55,838 bases of DNA from Clostridia bacterium (GTDB lineage: Bacteria; Bacillota; Clostridia; TANB77; CAG-508), in contig CAAEBO010000021.1 in the NCBI GenBank assembly GCA_900754085.1, positions 1-55,838 on the forward strand, written 5' to 3'. The number at the start of each line of letters is the position of its first letter. Position 1 is the first letter of the stretch. The translations under genes and the position numbers were made by a program. The notes below the pieces were generated by a model that worked only from the letters and a program-made list of their open reading frames with translations, was not told the DNA's origin and ran no database searches. Below are positions 44,211-53,143 of this stretch, in pieces.

Positions 44211-44239
44211 GGGATTTTAAGGACCGTCCCCGAAATCCC
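44211..44239 (-). terminator. GC-rich hairpin ending the murG-side gene run
   Basis: GGGATTT (44211-44217) pairs with AAATCCC (44233-44239), enclosing GGACCGTCCCCG. It follows the 258-residue gene by four bases. The core GGGGACGGTCC is unusually GC-rich here and resembles dispersed REP-like motifs of some Clostridia. Confidence 0.55.
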
Positions 44240-44242
44240 TTT

Positions 44243-45019
44243 TTATCCTTGCATCATTGCATTAAATGTCATGTTTATTTTCTCTTTGTTGTCTTTCATT
44301 TGTATTGCAAATTCAAAGATTTGATTATATAAGCTTCCTATAGATTTCTCTACTTCTCCTGTTAAATGCTCTATATTGCTTTCTGATGGTTTTAATACAT
44401 AATTTTCAAAATTTTTCTTTCTGTTTAAATTCTTTATTAAATTATTAAAAAATTTATATAGTTTGCCTTTTTTCTCTTCTATAATTTCTACTTTTTCTGT
44501 TATTTTGATGTTTTCTGAAAATTCTGATAATTGATTTATACAATCTTCCAATCTTTTATTACATTCATTTATAATTATTTCATAGTCTAGTTTTTTTTGT
44601 ATTGATGCGTTTATCTTGTTTATATAATGGTGTATTTTTTCTGGATTATTTTCTTCTACTGCCTTTTCTAAATTTTGTTTATTTATACTTACGTTTGTAA
44701 CTACAATAATTTCAGATTGTATGGCTGCAGACAGTTCTCTTTGAATATTTATATATCTTGTACTACATACATCAAATAGTTTATCTAATTGCTTTTTATA
44801 TTGCATTACTAAATTGTCAATTGCAATTTTGTATTTATCTAGTGTATTGTAATAATTTGCTTGAATGTATAACTTGTCTTTAAACTCTGCAAGTCTAATT
44901 TCTTTACTATTTGCCAAAGAACTTTCAAATAATAATGCTAAATTCATCTGCTTTTGATTTTCTATGTCTACAAGTTCTTTTAAATCTTCTTTAAAATCTT
45001 CTTTTGTAATACTTAGCAT
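44243..45019 (-). CDS. Unknown coiled-coil protein, 258 residues
   Basis: Not recognised. Mostly helical and charged, with coiled-coil stretches at about 5-100 and 105-170; a lysine/aromatic patch 'GKLYKFFNNLIKNLNRKKNF' at about 188-208 resembles those of the 349- and 415-residue proteins. No signal peptide or membrane helix. Its start overlaps the end of the 133-residue gene by one base, so translation is coupled. Last gene of the run that begins in the mur cluster. A link to cell-envelope growth is suggested only by position. Confidence 0.65.
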   Translation of the reverse strand: MLSITKEDFKEDLKELVDIENQKQMNLALLFESSLANSKEIRLAEFKDKLYIQANYYNTLDKYKIAIDNLVMQYKKQLDKLFDVCSTRYINIQRELSAAIQSEIIVVTNVSINKQNLEKAVEENNPEKIHHYINKINASIQKKLDYEIIINECNKRLEDCINQLSEFSENIKITEKVEIIEEKKGKLYKFFNNLIKNLNRKKNFENYVLKPSESNIEHLTGEVEKSIGSLYNQIFEFAIQMKDNKEKINMTFNAMMQG

Positions 45020-45420
45020 TATCTTTCACCACCTTTATCAAAATCTTTTTCTTCTGTATTTCTTGTTTTGTCATATACATTATTTAAAGCTACCTCTGAA
45101 ACTGTACGTCTTAAAGTATTTTTTGTACTTTCTATTGTAGATTTTACAGTTTCCATTACAGATGTTTGTTTGCTAAAAATACTTTCATCTATTACTAAAT
45201 CCTTAAACACTCCTGCTGTAAATTTAGCTGGTCCAAAAAGGTATGACGGTCTAACTTTCATTCCTACTCCTGAAATTTCCTTATTAATTTTACTTTGAAT
45301 AAAATTTTTTGACGTTTGTATATGATTCTTTCCTATATATATATCATCTTTTTCGAAACCTTTTAATTTATAATTTCCTTCTGCTTTTGCACCTTTTATT
45401 TTAATATCATTTACTTTCAT
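45019..45420 (-). CDS. Unknown protein, 133 residues
   Basis: Not recognised. The first part ('DIKIKGAKAEGNYKLKGFEK') looks like beta-strands with small repeats of I/L-K-G-x; the middle is 'GVGMKVRPSYLFGPAKFTAG' and the C-terminal third is a polar helix ('METVKSTIESTKNTLRRTVS'). No membrane segment. The start codon overlaps the stop of the 54-residue gene (TAATG), with AGGAGG just before, so the three genes 45584-44243 are one translational unit. Confidence 0.65.
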   Translation of the reverse strand: MKVNDIKIKGAKAEGNYKLKGFEKDDIYIGKNHIQTSKNFIQSKINKEISGVGMKVRPSYLFGPAKFTAGVFKDLVIDESIFSKQTSVMETVKSTIESTKNTLRRTVSEVALNNVYDKTRNTEEKDFDKGGER

Positions 45421-45584
45421 TATATTTTCCTCCTAATACAATCTAAATATTCTGATATGTGTTCATCTATTCTATTTTGTATTTCGGTTTCTTTAGAAGT
45501 TAATGTACTAACTTCTTTTTTTATAAAAGTTGTATCTACAGACGAAACATTTTTTAATTTTCCTTCAAAAAGTACACCATTCAT
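45420..45584 (-). CDS. Small helical protein, 54 residues
   Basis: Encodes MNGVLFEGKLKNVSSVDTTF followed by a charged helix 'KKEVSTLTSKETEIQNRIDE'. A strong AAAAGGAGG ribosome site lies upstream, 15 bp after the murG stop. Its plan (short beta-like start, then one charged helix) resembles the 56-residue protein at 27477-27647. It overlaps the next gene by one base. Not recognised. Confidence 0.65.
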   Translation of the reverse strand: MNGVLFEGKLKNVSSVDTTFIKKEVSTLTSKETEIQNRIDEHISEYLDCIRRKI

Positions 45585-45599
45585 ATCTAGTACCTCCTT

Positions 45600-46721
45600 T
45601 TATCCTTTGTTTACTAATTTTTTTACCTCATTATATATTTTATTTTCTACATCTTTCATTACTATGTTCTTTGCATTATTTCCCATTTCTTGCAGTTTTT
45701 CTTTATCTTTAATCGTTTCATTTATAAGATTATTTAAAGCTTCACCATTAATTTCATTATCATGAATTATTTTAGCAGCATTTTCTTTTACTAATACTTT
45801 TGCATTATATTCTTGATGGTTTTCTGCTGCAAAAGATAATGGTACAAATATTGCTGGTCTTCCAGAAATAGAAACTTCTGTTATAGTCATAGCACCACTT
45901 CTGCAAACTATTAAGTCTGCTACTGACATTGCTTTTTGCATATCATATATATATGGCACTACTTTAACATTTTCTATTTTATCTATGTCTATATCTTTTT
46001 TTGCTAGATTTTCTTTTATTATATCATATTGACTTTTTCCTACAGACCATAGAATTTGATAATTTGTATTTAATTTTTTTTCTATTATTTCCTCTAACGC
46101 ATTATTTATAGGTCTTGCTCCTTGGCTTCCACCAAAAACTAAAATTAGTGTTTTGTCTGCATTTAAATTATTTTCTTTTAGAAATTCATATTTTTCATCA
46201 TTAGTATATTCTATTTCTTTAAACTTTGTAGGAGTTCCTGTTAGTACAATATTCTTAGCGTCATGAATTTTTTCTCTTGCGTCTTCAAAGCCTATTAAAA
46301 TTGTATCTACCTTTTTAGCTAACAGCTTTACTGTTACACCAGGAAATGCGTTACTTTCATGTAACATTGTAGGAATTTTTTGTTTTGTTGCAGATAACAA
46401 CACTGGACCACAAATAAATCCACCTGTTCCTATCACAATATCTGGTTTTTCCTCTTTTAATATCTTTCTTGCTTCTCTATATCCTTTTAAAGTTTTTAAC
46501 ATTTTCTTTATATTATCTATGGATATTTTTCTTACAATACCATATGCTTCAATTGTTTTTAGTTCATATCCTGCTCTTGGTACTAGATCATTTTCAAGAC
46601 CTCTTTTAGTACCAATAAATTTAATTATTGCATCTGGATTTTCTTGTTTTATTTTATTAGCTATTGCAATACCAGGATTTATATGTCCTCCTGTTTGTGA
46701 CGCTGCTATTATTACTTTCAT
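45600..46721 (-). CDS. murG: Lipid II synthase MurG
   Basis: Adds GlcNAc to lipid I at the inner membrane face, 373 residues. 'AASQTGGHINPGIAIANKI' with the GGH motif, 'VFGGSQGARPINNAL', 'ADLIVCRSGAMTITEVSISGRPAIFVPLSFAAENHQ' (in pieces) are typical. It follows ftsW by 25 bp. murB or ftsQ often comes next; here three unknown genes do. Confidence 0.97.
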   Translation of the reverse strand: MKVIIAASQTGGHINPGIAIANKIKQENPDAIIKFIGTKRGLENDLVPRAGYELKTIEAYGIVRKISIDNIKKMLKTLKGYREARKILKEEKPDIVIGTGGFICGPVLLSATKQKIPTMLHESNAFPGVTVKLLAKKVDTILIGFEDAREKIHDAKNIVLTGTPTKFKEIEYTNDEKYEFLKENNLNADKTLILVFGGSQGARPINNALEEIIEKKLNTNYQILWSVGKSQYDIIKENLAKKDIDIDKIENVKVVPYIYDMQKAMSVADLIVCRSGAMTITEVSISGRPAIFVPLSFAAENHQEYNAKVLVKENAAKIIHDNEINGEALNNLINETIKDKEKLQEMGNNAKNIVMKDVENKIYNEVKKLVNKG

Positions 46722-46746
46722 ATTCTTCCTTCCTAACTATATATTA

Positions 46747-47904
46747 TTAAACTTTTGTGCCAGCTCTAGATATATTAAGTAATACACCTACTGAGCATAA
46801 TAAAATTAATAGTGATGTTACTCCATAGCTAAAGAATGGTAAAGGCATTCCTGTTACTGGCATAGAAGATGTTACAACTGCAATATTTATTATTGCTTGT
46901 AAACCTATTAGAGATGTTATTCCAACTGCAACTAAACTACCAAACATATCTGGAGCTTTCATTGCTGCAAGTACTCCTCTCCATATAAATATACCAAAAA
47001 GTCCAATTACTATTGCGCAACCTACAAATCCCAATTCTTCTGCTAATACCGCAAAAATAAAGTCTGTATGAGGTTCTGATATGTACAAGTATTTTTGCTT
47101 ACTTTGCCCTAAACCTACTCCGAACAAACCTCCGGATCCTATGGCGTATAAACTTTGTATTACTTGCCAACCATCGCCTTGTTTATCTGCCCATGGATTT
47201 AAAAAGGACGTTATTCTGGCAATTCTAAATGCACCTTTACTTGTAAATTTCGCCATTGCATATAACCCTGCTGCACCTGCTACTGCAACTCCTGTTCCTA
47301 CTGTTGCAAAATACTTTAGTCTGACTCCTGCCATAAGCATCATTATACCAACAACTAATACAATTATTATTGTTGCACTTAAGTGATCTTGTACAAGTAT
47401 TAGTATTAATACCACTGGAACTAAATATAATAGTGGTTTAACAAAACCTTTTTTAAAGTCTTTTAATTCTTCTTTATGATCTGTTAAATAACTTGCATAA
47501 AATATTATTAGCCCAATCTTAGCAAGTTCTGAAGGTTGAAATTGTATTCCTAAATTTATCCATCTTCTAGCTCCACCAGCAGACCTACCTATTCCAGGTA
47601 TAAGTACCATAAGCAATAATATTATAGAAGCAATATATGCTATTTTATAAAATTTTTTCCAAAATCTATAATCTATTTTAGATATAAATAACATTGCAGC
47701 TACACCAATTACAGCAAAAATGGCTTGCTTTTTAAAATATACATAACTATCATCACCTGTTTCTGAAAGTGATGTAGGTGAACTAGCTGAAAGTACCATT
47801 ATTAAGCCAAGAGATAATAATAATATAACTGTTATTAATAAGATAAAATCCATCTGGTTATTTGCAAATTTAGAAAATTTCCTTACTTTTTTATTCTTAG
47901 CCAT
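46747..47904 (-). CDS. ftsW: SEDS peptidoglycan polymerase FtsW/SpoVE
   Basis: Lipid II polymerase for septal or spore-cortex peptidoglycan, 385 residues, about ten membrane helices. 'DRxxxFLNPWADKQGDGWQVIQSLYAIGSGGLFG'-type region (here 'ITSFLNPWADKQGDGWQ') carries the conserved Asp region, and 'MPVTGMPLPFFSYGVTSLLI' ends the core. ATG at 47904 follows AAGGAGA; a reading from 47946 overlaps mraY. In spore formers the copy beside spoVD and murG is often called spoVE. Confidence 0.93.
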   Translation of the reverse strand: MAKNKKVRKFSKFANNQMDFILLITVILLLSLGLIMVLSASSPTSLSETGDDSYVYFKKQAIFAVIGVAAMLFISKIDYRFWKKFYKIAYIASIILLLMVLIPGIGRSAGGARRWINLGIQFQPSELAKIGLIIFYASYLTDHKEELKDFKKGFVKPLLYLVPVVLILILVQDHLSATIIIVLVVGIMMLMAGVRLKYFATVGTGVAVAGAAGLYAMAKFTSKGAFRIARITSFLNPWADKQGDGWQVIQSLYAIGSGGLFGVGLGQSKQKYLYISEPHTDFIFAVLAEELGFVGCAIVIGLFGIFIWRGVLAAMKAPDMFGSLVAVGITSLIGLQAIINIAVVTSSMPVTGMPLPFFSYGVTSLLILLCSVGVLLNISRAGTKV

Positions 47905-47918
47905 TCTTATCTCCTTTA

Positions 47919-48899
47919 TTAGATTATATTTAGTCCAACTATACAAAGTACTAAAGTAAGTAGACTAAATATTGTTACTATTTTATTTTCGCTCCATCCT
48001 GATAATTCAAAATGATGATGAATTGGTGTCATCTTAAAAATTCTTTTCCCTGTTTTTTTATAATATGTAACTTGAATCATTACTGAAAGTGTTTCTAAAA
48101 CTGGTATTAATGCTATTAAAATTAACAATAGCGGCATTTTTAAAACAAGCGCCATCCCTGCAATTACACCACCTAGCATTAAAGAACCTGTATCACCCAT
48201 AAAAATCTTTGCTGGGTGTAAATTAAATAATAAAAATGCTAAATTACATCCACATACTATTGTTCCAAAAATAATAACTTCTCTTATATTAAATATAACT
48301 CCTACTACTGTTAAACATGCAATTATAATTGTTGTTACACTTGTAGCTAACCCATCTATTCCATCTGTTAAATTAACTGCATTTGTAGTTGCTAACATTA
48401 CTATTATTGCAAAAGGAATATAAATCCACACAGGTATATTTACAAAAGTTTTTACTATTGGAATATATATATCTGTTCCTATATTTAAAACATTTAATAA
48501 ATATAATACAAAGCAAACTGAAATTACTAATAATCCTAACATTTTATAGCTTGGCTTTAATCCTTCTGTATTTTTTAATATCATTTTTTTAAAGTCATCT
48601 ATAAATCCAACCATTCCAATTCCTAATGTTACAAATAACAAAGGTATTATTCCTTTTATAATATCTACTTGTTTATTTTTGTAATAGATTAGCATAACTC
48701 CTAAACTTAACAATGTAATTGCTATTATAGATATTATACCTCCCATTGTTGGAGTTCCTTTTTTGCTTAAATGCGATTTTGGTCCTTCTGCCCTTTCTTG
48801 TTGGCTTACTTTTAGCTTTCTTAATATTGGTAAAATAATAATTCCTAATAATAATGCTACACCAAAAGCTACTAATAATATTTTTATTTGAAAATTCAT
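47919..48899 (-). CDS. mraY: Phospho-N-acetylmuramoyl-pentapeptide-transferase MraY
   Basis: Transfers phospho-MurNAc-pentapeptide to undecaprenyl phosphate (lipid I), 326 residues with about ten membrane helices. Catalytic motifs: 'GFIDDFKKM' (Asp-Asp), 'NAVNLTDGIDGLA', and 'FMGDTGSLMLGG'; the C-terminal 'TPIHHHFELSGWSENKIV' is standard. ATG after AAGGGTGAT; 14 bp downstream of murE. Confidence 0.98.
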   Translation of the reverse strand: MNFQIKILLVAFGVALLLGIIILPILRKLKVSQQERAEGPKSHLSKKGTPTMGGIISIIAITLLSLGVMLIYYKNKQVDIIKGIIPLLFVTLGIGMVGFIDDFKKMILKNTEGLKPSYKMLGLLVISVCFVLYLLNVLNIGTDIYIPIVKTFVNIPVWIYIPFAIIVMLATTNAVNLTDGIDGLATSVTTIIIACLTVVGVIFNIREVIIFGTIVCGCNLAFLLFNLHPAKIFMGDTGSLMLGGVIAGMALVLKMPLLLILIALIPVLETLSVMIQVTYYKKTGKRIFKMTPIHHHFELSGWSENKIVTIFSLLTLVLCIVGLNII

Positions 48900-48913
48900 T
48901 TACTTTATCACCC

Positions 48914-50422
48914 TTACTTTTTCTTGTTTGTATATTTCTCTTCTTGCTTTTTCTTTAGTTCGTCTGTAATTTCTATTACTATTTTTCTTTCATTAAATTC
49001 AAATTTATTACCATTTATTTCTTGGTACATTTCATGTCCTTTACCTGCTATAACTACAATATCCAATTTATTTGCCATTTCAATTGCATATTTTATAGCT
49101 TCTCTTCTATCTACTATAACTTTATAACATGCTTTTGTTTTCTTTATTCCTTCTTCTATTTCGTTTATTATTTCTTCTGGTTCTTCTTTTCTTGGATTAT
49201 CTGAAGTTATAATAGTATAGTCACTTATTCTTCCAGATATTTCTCCCATTAAAGGTCTTTTGTTTTTATCCCTATTACCTCCACAGCCAAATACACAAAT
49301 TACTCTTCCTCTTGTATATGACTTTACAGCATTTAAGATACTTTCTAGACTTTCTGGTGTATGTGCATAGTCTATCATTATTGGTATTTCTAATTTATTG
49401 TCTACCATTTCTGATCTTCCTGGCACTCTAACCTCTTCTAATCCCTCTTTTATCATGTCTGCTGTACAACCAAATTGCATTGCAATGGCAATAGCAGCTA
49501 AAGAATTATACACGCTAAATCTTCCTGGAATACACGCTTTTACTCTTTCATTTCTTTCTCCTATTTTTACTCTAAAGTCCACATAAGAATTTGTTATTGT
49601 AATATCCTTTGCTAATATCTTAGAATTATTATCTATTCCATAAGTAATATATTCTGGTCCTTCTACTAAATTAGGGATTTTTATAGAATAAATATCATCT
49701 GCATTAATATAAGCTCTTTTACACATAGTAAATAATTTACATTTTGACTCGAAATACTCTTTCATATCAGCGTGTTCTTTTTCGCTTATATGTTCTTCTG
49801 ATAAATTTGTAAATACCCCTATATTAAAATTTGATCCATATACTCTATTTAATTTTAAACTTTGTGAAGAAACTTCCATTATTACTACATCACATTTCTC
49901 TTCTGCCATCTTTGCAAAAATTTCTTGCAGTTCTAAGCTCTCTGGTGTAGTTCTTTGGCTATCTCCTAAACTTACTGTTCCTATATAATTACGTATAGTT
50001 CCTATTAATCCAACTTTTAATCCCTTTTTTTCTAGCATAGATTTAATCATATATGTTGTTGTTGTTTTTCCTTTTGTTCCTGTTACACCTATAAGTTGAA
50101 ACTTTCTTGATGGATTATCATAATAATTACAAGCAATTTGTGCCATAGCCTTTCTTGCATCTGGTACTACTATTAAAGTTGTATCTTCTTTTATTTTTAA
50201 TTCTCTTAAATTTGTTCCTTCTTCTACTAATATTGCTTTTGCACCTTTTTCTATAGCATCTACTATATAATCTGCTCCATCTGCTTCATATCCTTTTATA
50301 GAGATAAATAAATCTCCTTCTTCTACTTTTCTGGAATCATTTTTTACAGAATTTATCTCTATATTAATATCTCCTTTAGCTTTTATTCCTTCAATACCTA
50401 CTAATATATTTTTAAGGTTCAT
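48914..50422 (-). CDS. murE: UDP-MurNAc-tripeptide synthetase MurE (meso-DAP adding type)
   Basis: ATP-dependent ligase adding the third stem-peptide residue, 502 residues. P-loop 'VTGTKGKTTTTYMI' at about 110, 'RTTPESLELQEIFAKM', and 'TSDNPRKEEPEEII', whose DNPR motif indicates meso-diaminopimelate rather than lysine. Start ATG 50422 after GGAGGG. The next gene would normally be murF, which is not in the window. Confidence 0.96.
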   Translation of the reverse strand: MNLKNILVGIEGIKAKGDINIEINSVKNDSRKVEEGDLFISIKGYEADGADYIVDAIEKGAKAILVEEGTNLRELKIKEDTTLIVVPDARKAMAQIACNYYDNPSRKFQLIGVTGTKGKTTTTYMIKSMLEKKGLKVGLIGTIRNYIGTVSLGDSQRTTPESLELQEIFAKMAEEKCDVVIMEVSSQSLKLNRVYGSNFNIGVFTNLSEEHISEKEHADMKEYFESKCKLFTMCKRAYINADDIYSIKIPNLVEGPEYITYGIDNNSKILAKDITITNSYVDFRVKIGERNERVKACIPGRFSVYNSLAAIAIAMQFGCTADMIKEGLEEVRVPGRSEMVDNKLEIPIMIDYAHTPESLESILNAVKSYTRGRVICVFGCGGNRDKNKRPLMGEISGRISDYTIITSDNPRKEEPEEIINEIEEGIKKTKACYKVIVDRREAIKYAIEMANKLDIVVIAGKGHEMYQEINGNKFEFNERKIVIEITDELKKKQEEKYTNKKK

Positions 50423-50476
50423 AAAATATCCCTCCATTTTATACAATTTTACGAATACATTATATAGCAAGTAGTT

Positions 50477-52450
50477 TTATATATCAATATAAACTTTTCT
50501 TTCTTTTGTTATTTTTACACCTGGCTTTGGAATTTGTTCTTTTACATATATTTCACTGTCATCAATTTCTTCCTGTGCATTATTTATTTCTAAGTTTAAT
50601 CCTAATTCTTTCAATATTTGTTTTGCTTCTTTTACCGTTTTATTTCTTAATTCTGGAGTTTCTATTTCTTCTGTCACTTCTTCTGTTTCTTTATCTTGTT
50701 TTAATTCCAAATATGGTAATACTTCTCCTAATATTTGCCCTCCAACAGGTGCTGCAACACCACCTCCTTGGTGTCCTCCTTCGCCTGTTGGGTTATATAG
50801 TGTAACTAAAATTACAACTTGTGGATTCGAAATAGGTGCTACTCCCATAAAAGATGTTACATATTTATTAGTATTTACACCATCCTCTGAAGTACCTGTT
50901 TTTCCACCAACTAAATATCCTTTTACTTGAGCATTTCTACCTGTTCCATCATCTACAACCGACTGCATAATACTTAAAACACTATCTGCAGTTTCTTTCG
51001 AAATAACTCTTTCCACATTTTTTACATCTATTTCTGTTTTTTCTTTAGTTTCTGGATCTATTATTTCTTTAACAACTCTTGGTTGTATATATTCTCCACC
51101 ATTTGCAATACACGAAACAGCTGTTACCATTTGAAGCGGTGTTACTTCAAATCTTTGACCAAAACTTATTGTAGCAAGTTCTACTGGACCAACTTTTTCT
51201 TTATCTAAAAATATACCTTTTGCTTCACCTGGCAAATCTATATTTGTCTTTCTAAAAAATCCAAATTTTTCTAAATAATCATAATATTTGTCTTTACCAA
51301 TTTTTTGACCTAATGCAATAAATACCGGATTGCAAGAGTTCATAAGCGCTTGCCTTAAACTTTGCGCTCCATGTGGTCTATAATATCTCCAACATTTAAT
51401 TCTAACTCCAGCAATTTCTATTCCTCCTCCGCAATTAAATTCTCCTTCATTATCTGTTTTCGTTATTCCTTCTTCCAATGCTGCCGAAGATGTTATTAAT
51501 TTAAAAGTTGAACCAGGCTCATATGTATCTGCTATGGCTTTATTTCTCCATTTAGCTTGTAACTCTTTATTTTTTTCCTTACTATCCATATTTTCACTAT
51601 TTTCTATTTCATATGGATTATTCAAATCATAATTAGGATATGTTGCCATAGCCAAAATATCCCCATTATTAGGATTCATAATAACAACATTTCCACCATC
51701 TGTGCACTTATTATCTATACACGCATTTTCCAAATATTTTTCAGCAATTGATTGAATATTTAAATCTATCGTTAAAATTAAGTCTTTGCCTTTTTCTGCA
51801 GCCACGTAGGTTTCCTCCAGTTGCTTCATATCTCCACCTTTAGCATCTGTAAGCTTTTCAATTTTCCCACTTTTACCTTTTAAGATTTCATCATATTTTG
51901 CTTCTATTCCATCCAAACCTTGGTTATCGCTTCCACAAAAACCAATAATATGCGAAGCTAAATTGCTATAAGGATAATATCTTTTTGTATCTTCGTCTAT
52001 ATTTATACCAGATTGAATATTATTTTCTTTCATCCACTTTCTTAGTTCATTCGTTTTTTCTTTATCCACCTTTTTTGCAATTGTTTCTATAGAACTTCTC
52101 TTTTTAACCTTTTTTAAAGTTTTTTCATAATCCACATTCAAAATTTCGGACAAAGCTTTACTCACAATTTCTTTTTTATCTTCCGGAATATTTGTAGAAT
52201 TTACTGTAACAGTTTCCACAGTACTACTTTGTGCCAAAATATTTTTACCTGTGGCATCGTATATAGTCCCTCTCTTAGAAGTTATCTTTCTATTTAAAGT
52301 CTGCTGTTCATATGCCATTTGTTTTAGTTTATTACCATCAACAAATTGAATTATACCAAGCCTTACTATTAAAGCAACAAGCAAAAAAGCAGAAACAATT
52401 ATAATCCATAGCATCATTTTTTTATTCTTTATACTACACACCGTTTGCAT
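50477..52450 (-). CDS. spoVD: Class B penicillin-binding protein, SpoVD/FtsI-like, with one PASTA domain
   Basis: Septal or cortex transpeptidase, 657 residues from ATG 52450 (after GAGGTG). N-terminal anchor (about 12-34), dimerisation domain, then the transpeptidase with Ser314/Lys317 in 'EPGSTFKLITS', SCN (372-374) and KTG (517-519). One PASTA domain (about 595-657). A single PASTA domain and its place next to murE fit SpoVD; as no other class B PBP is seen in the cluster it could also serve as the division PBP. It has a separate promoter. Confidence 0.92.
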   Translation of the reverse strand: MQTVCSIKNKKMMLWIIIVSAFLLVALIVRLGIIQFVDGNKLKQMAYEQQTLNRKITSKRGTIYDATGKNILAQSSTVETVTVNSTNIPEDKKEIVSKALSEILNVDYEKTLKKVKKRSSIETIAKKVDKEKTNELRKWMKENNIQSGINIDEDTKRYYPYSNLASHIIGFCGSDNQGLDGIEAKYDEILKGKSGKIEKLTDAKGGDMKQLEETYVAAEKGKDLILTIDLNIQSIAEKYLENACIDNKCTDGGNVVIMNPNNGDILAMATYPNYDLNNPYEIENSENMDSKEKNKELQAKWRNKAIADTYEPGSTFKLITSSAALEEGITKTDNEGEFNCGGGIEIAGVRIKCWRYYRPHGAQSLRQALMNSCNPVFIALGQKIGKDKYYDYLEKFGFFRKTNIDLPGEAKGIFLDKEKVGPVELATISFGQRFEVTPLQMVTAVSCIANGGEYIQPRVVKEIIDPETKEKTEIDVKNVERVISKETADSVLSIMQSVVDDGTGRNAQVKGYLVGGKTGTSEDGVNTNKYVTSFMGVAPISNPQVVILVTLYNPTGEGGHQGGGVAAPVGGQILGEVLPYLELKQDKETEEVTEEIETPELRNKTVKEAKQILKELGLNLEINNAQEEIDDSEIYVKEQIPKPGVKITKERKVYIDI

Positions 52451-52507
52451 TATGCACCTCACAACAGTAAAATTTCTTTTTATAATTCTATGTAATAAGA
52501 GCTTGTC

Positions 52508-52537
52508 TTTATACCTCAAATCGGGATATGTGTGCAA
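52508..52537 (-). promoter_or_regulatory. Candidate promoter of spoVD-murE-mraY-ftsW-murG
   Basis: TTGCAC (52532-52537), 18 bases, TATAAA (52508-52513) on the minus strand, between the ftsL terminator and spoVD. Confidence 0.5.
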
Positions 52538-52566
52538 TAATCATATGATGTAGAAAACCCTTATAC

Positions 52567-52608
52567 AAAAAAAATCTACCTTCAAATATAAAATTTGATA
52601 AGTAGATT
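52567..52608 (-). terminator. Terminator after ftsL
   Basis: AATCTAC and GTAGATT arms extended by imperfect pairing of TTATCAAAT with ATTTGAAG, followed on the minus strand by eight T. It divides the cluster between ftsL and spoVD. Confidence 0.85.
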
Positions 52609-53122
52609 AATTTCCTTTAATTTTATCCATTATTTTATCTAACCAATTTTTCTCTTCTGCTTTTTTAGCTGTATCTGTTGAAGATTGTACATAATCTTTT
52701 TTTGGTAGATTCATATAAATTTTTTGATCATTAGTTAATCTTTGCATTCCCAACTTGCTCTTAGCTTCTTCTTCAATTTTCTTCAAATTAAGATTACTTT
52801 CTATTAAAACTTGAGTTTGTTGATTTTCTTTTTGTAAAGTTGCAAGATCTGCTTTTAAGTTTTTAACTTTATTAAAGTCTTCTGTTATTAAAGAGTTCCT
52901 ATAGCTAATGACTAAAAGCATAGCAAAAGCAATACCAATATATACCACTATTTTTTTCTTTAATAAAACAGCAGCTCTTTTTTGATTAGCCCTTTCTTTT
53001 GCTTCTTTTTTTATTTTTTCTTTTAGTTCACGTTCTAATTCTTGACTTTTTTTAGAAGTTCTATTTGGTATAAAATCTGGTTCCAACTTTCTAGGGCTTG
53101 TTCCATATTGGTATTTAGCCAT
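52607..53122 (-). CDS. ftsL: Cell division protein FtsL-like
   Basis: A 171-residue bitopic septum protein. A basic cytoplasmic region of about 65 residues ('SQELERELKEKIKKEAKERA') is followed by one membrane helix ('IVVYIGIAFAMLLVISY') and an extracellular coiled coil ('KNLKADLATLQKENQQTQ'), ending in a lysine-rich tail. The sequence is not conserved in this family; identification rests on topology and on the position between rsmH and spoVD. ATG 53122 follows GGGAGGTG. Confidence 0.82.
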   Translation of the reverse strand: MAKYQYGTSPRKLEPDFIPNRTSKKSQELERELKEKIKKEAKERANQKRAAVLLKKKIVVYIGIAFAMLLVISYRNSLITEDFNKVKNLKADLATLQKENQQTQVLIESNLNLKKIEEEAKSKLGMQRLTNDQKIYMNLPKKDYVQSSTDTAKKAEEKNWLDKIMDKIKGN

Positions 53123-53143
53123 TAGCTTCACCTCCCTCTTTTG

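Larger units (their letters stand above)
43846..44242 (-). other. Gap upstream of the DUF6514-like gene
   Basis: Besides the possible longer start (43872), it holds a promoter (43901-43929), TTCGACA at 43959-43965 (TGTCGAA on the minus strand, a Spo0A-box core), two further TCGAAAAAA stretches (about 44048 and 44094), and the GC-rich hairpin at 44211-44239. I see no other gene. Confidence 0.5.
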
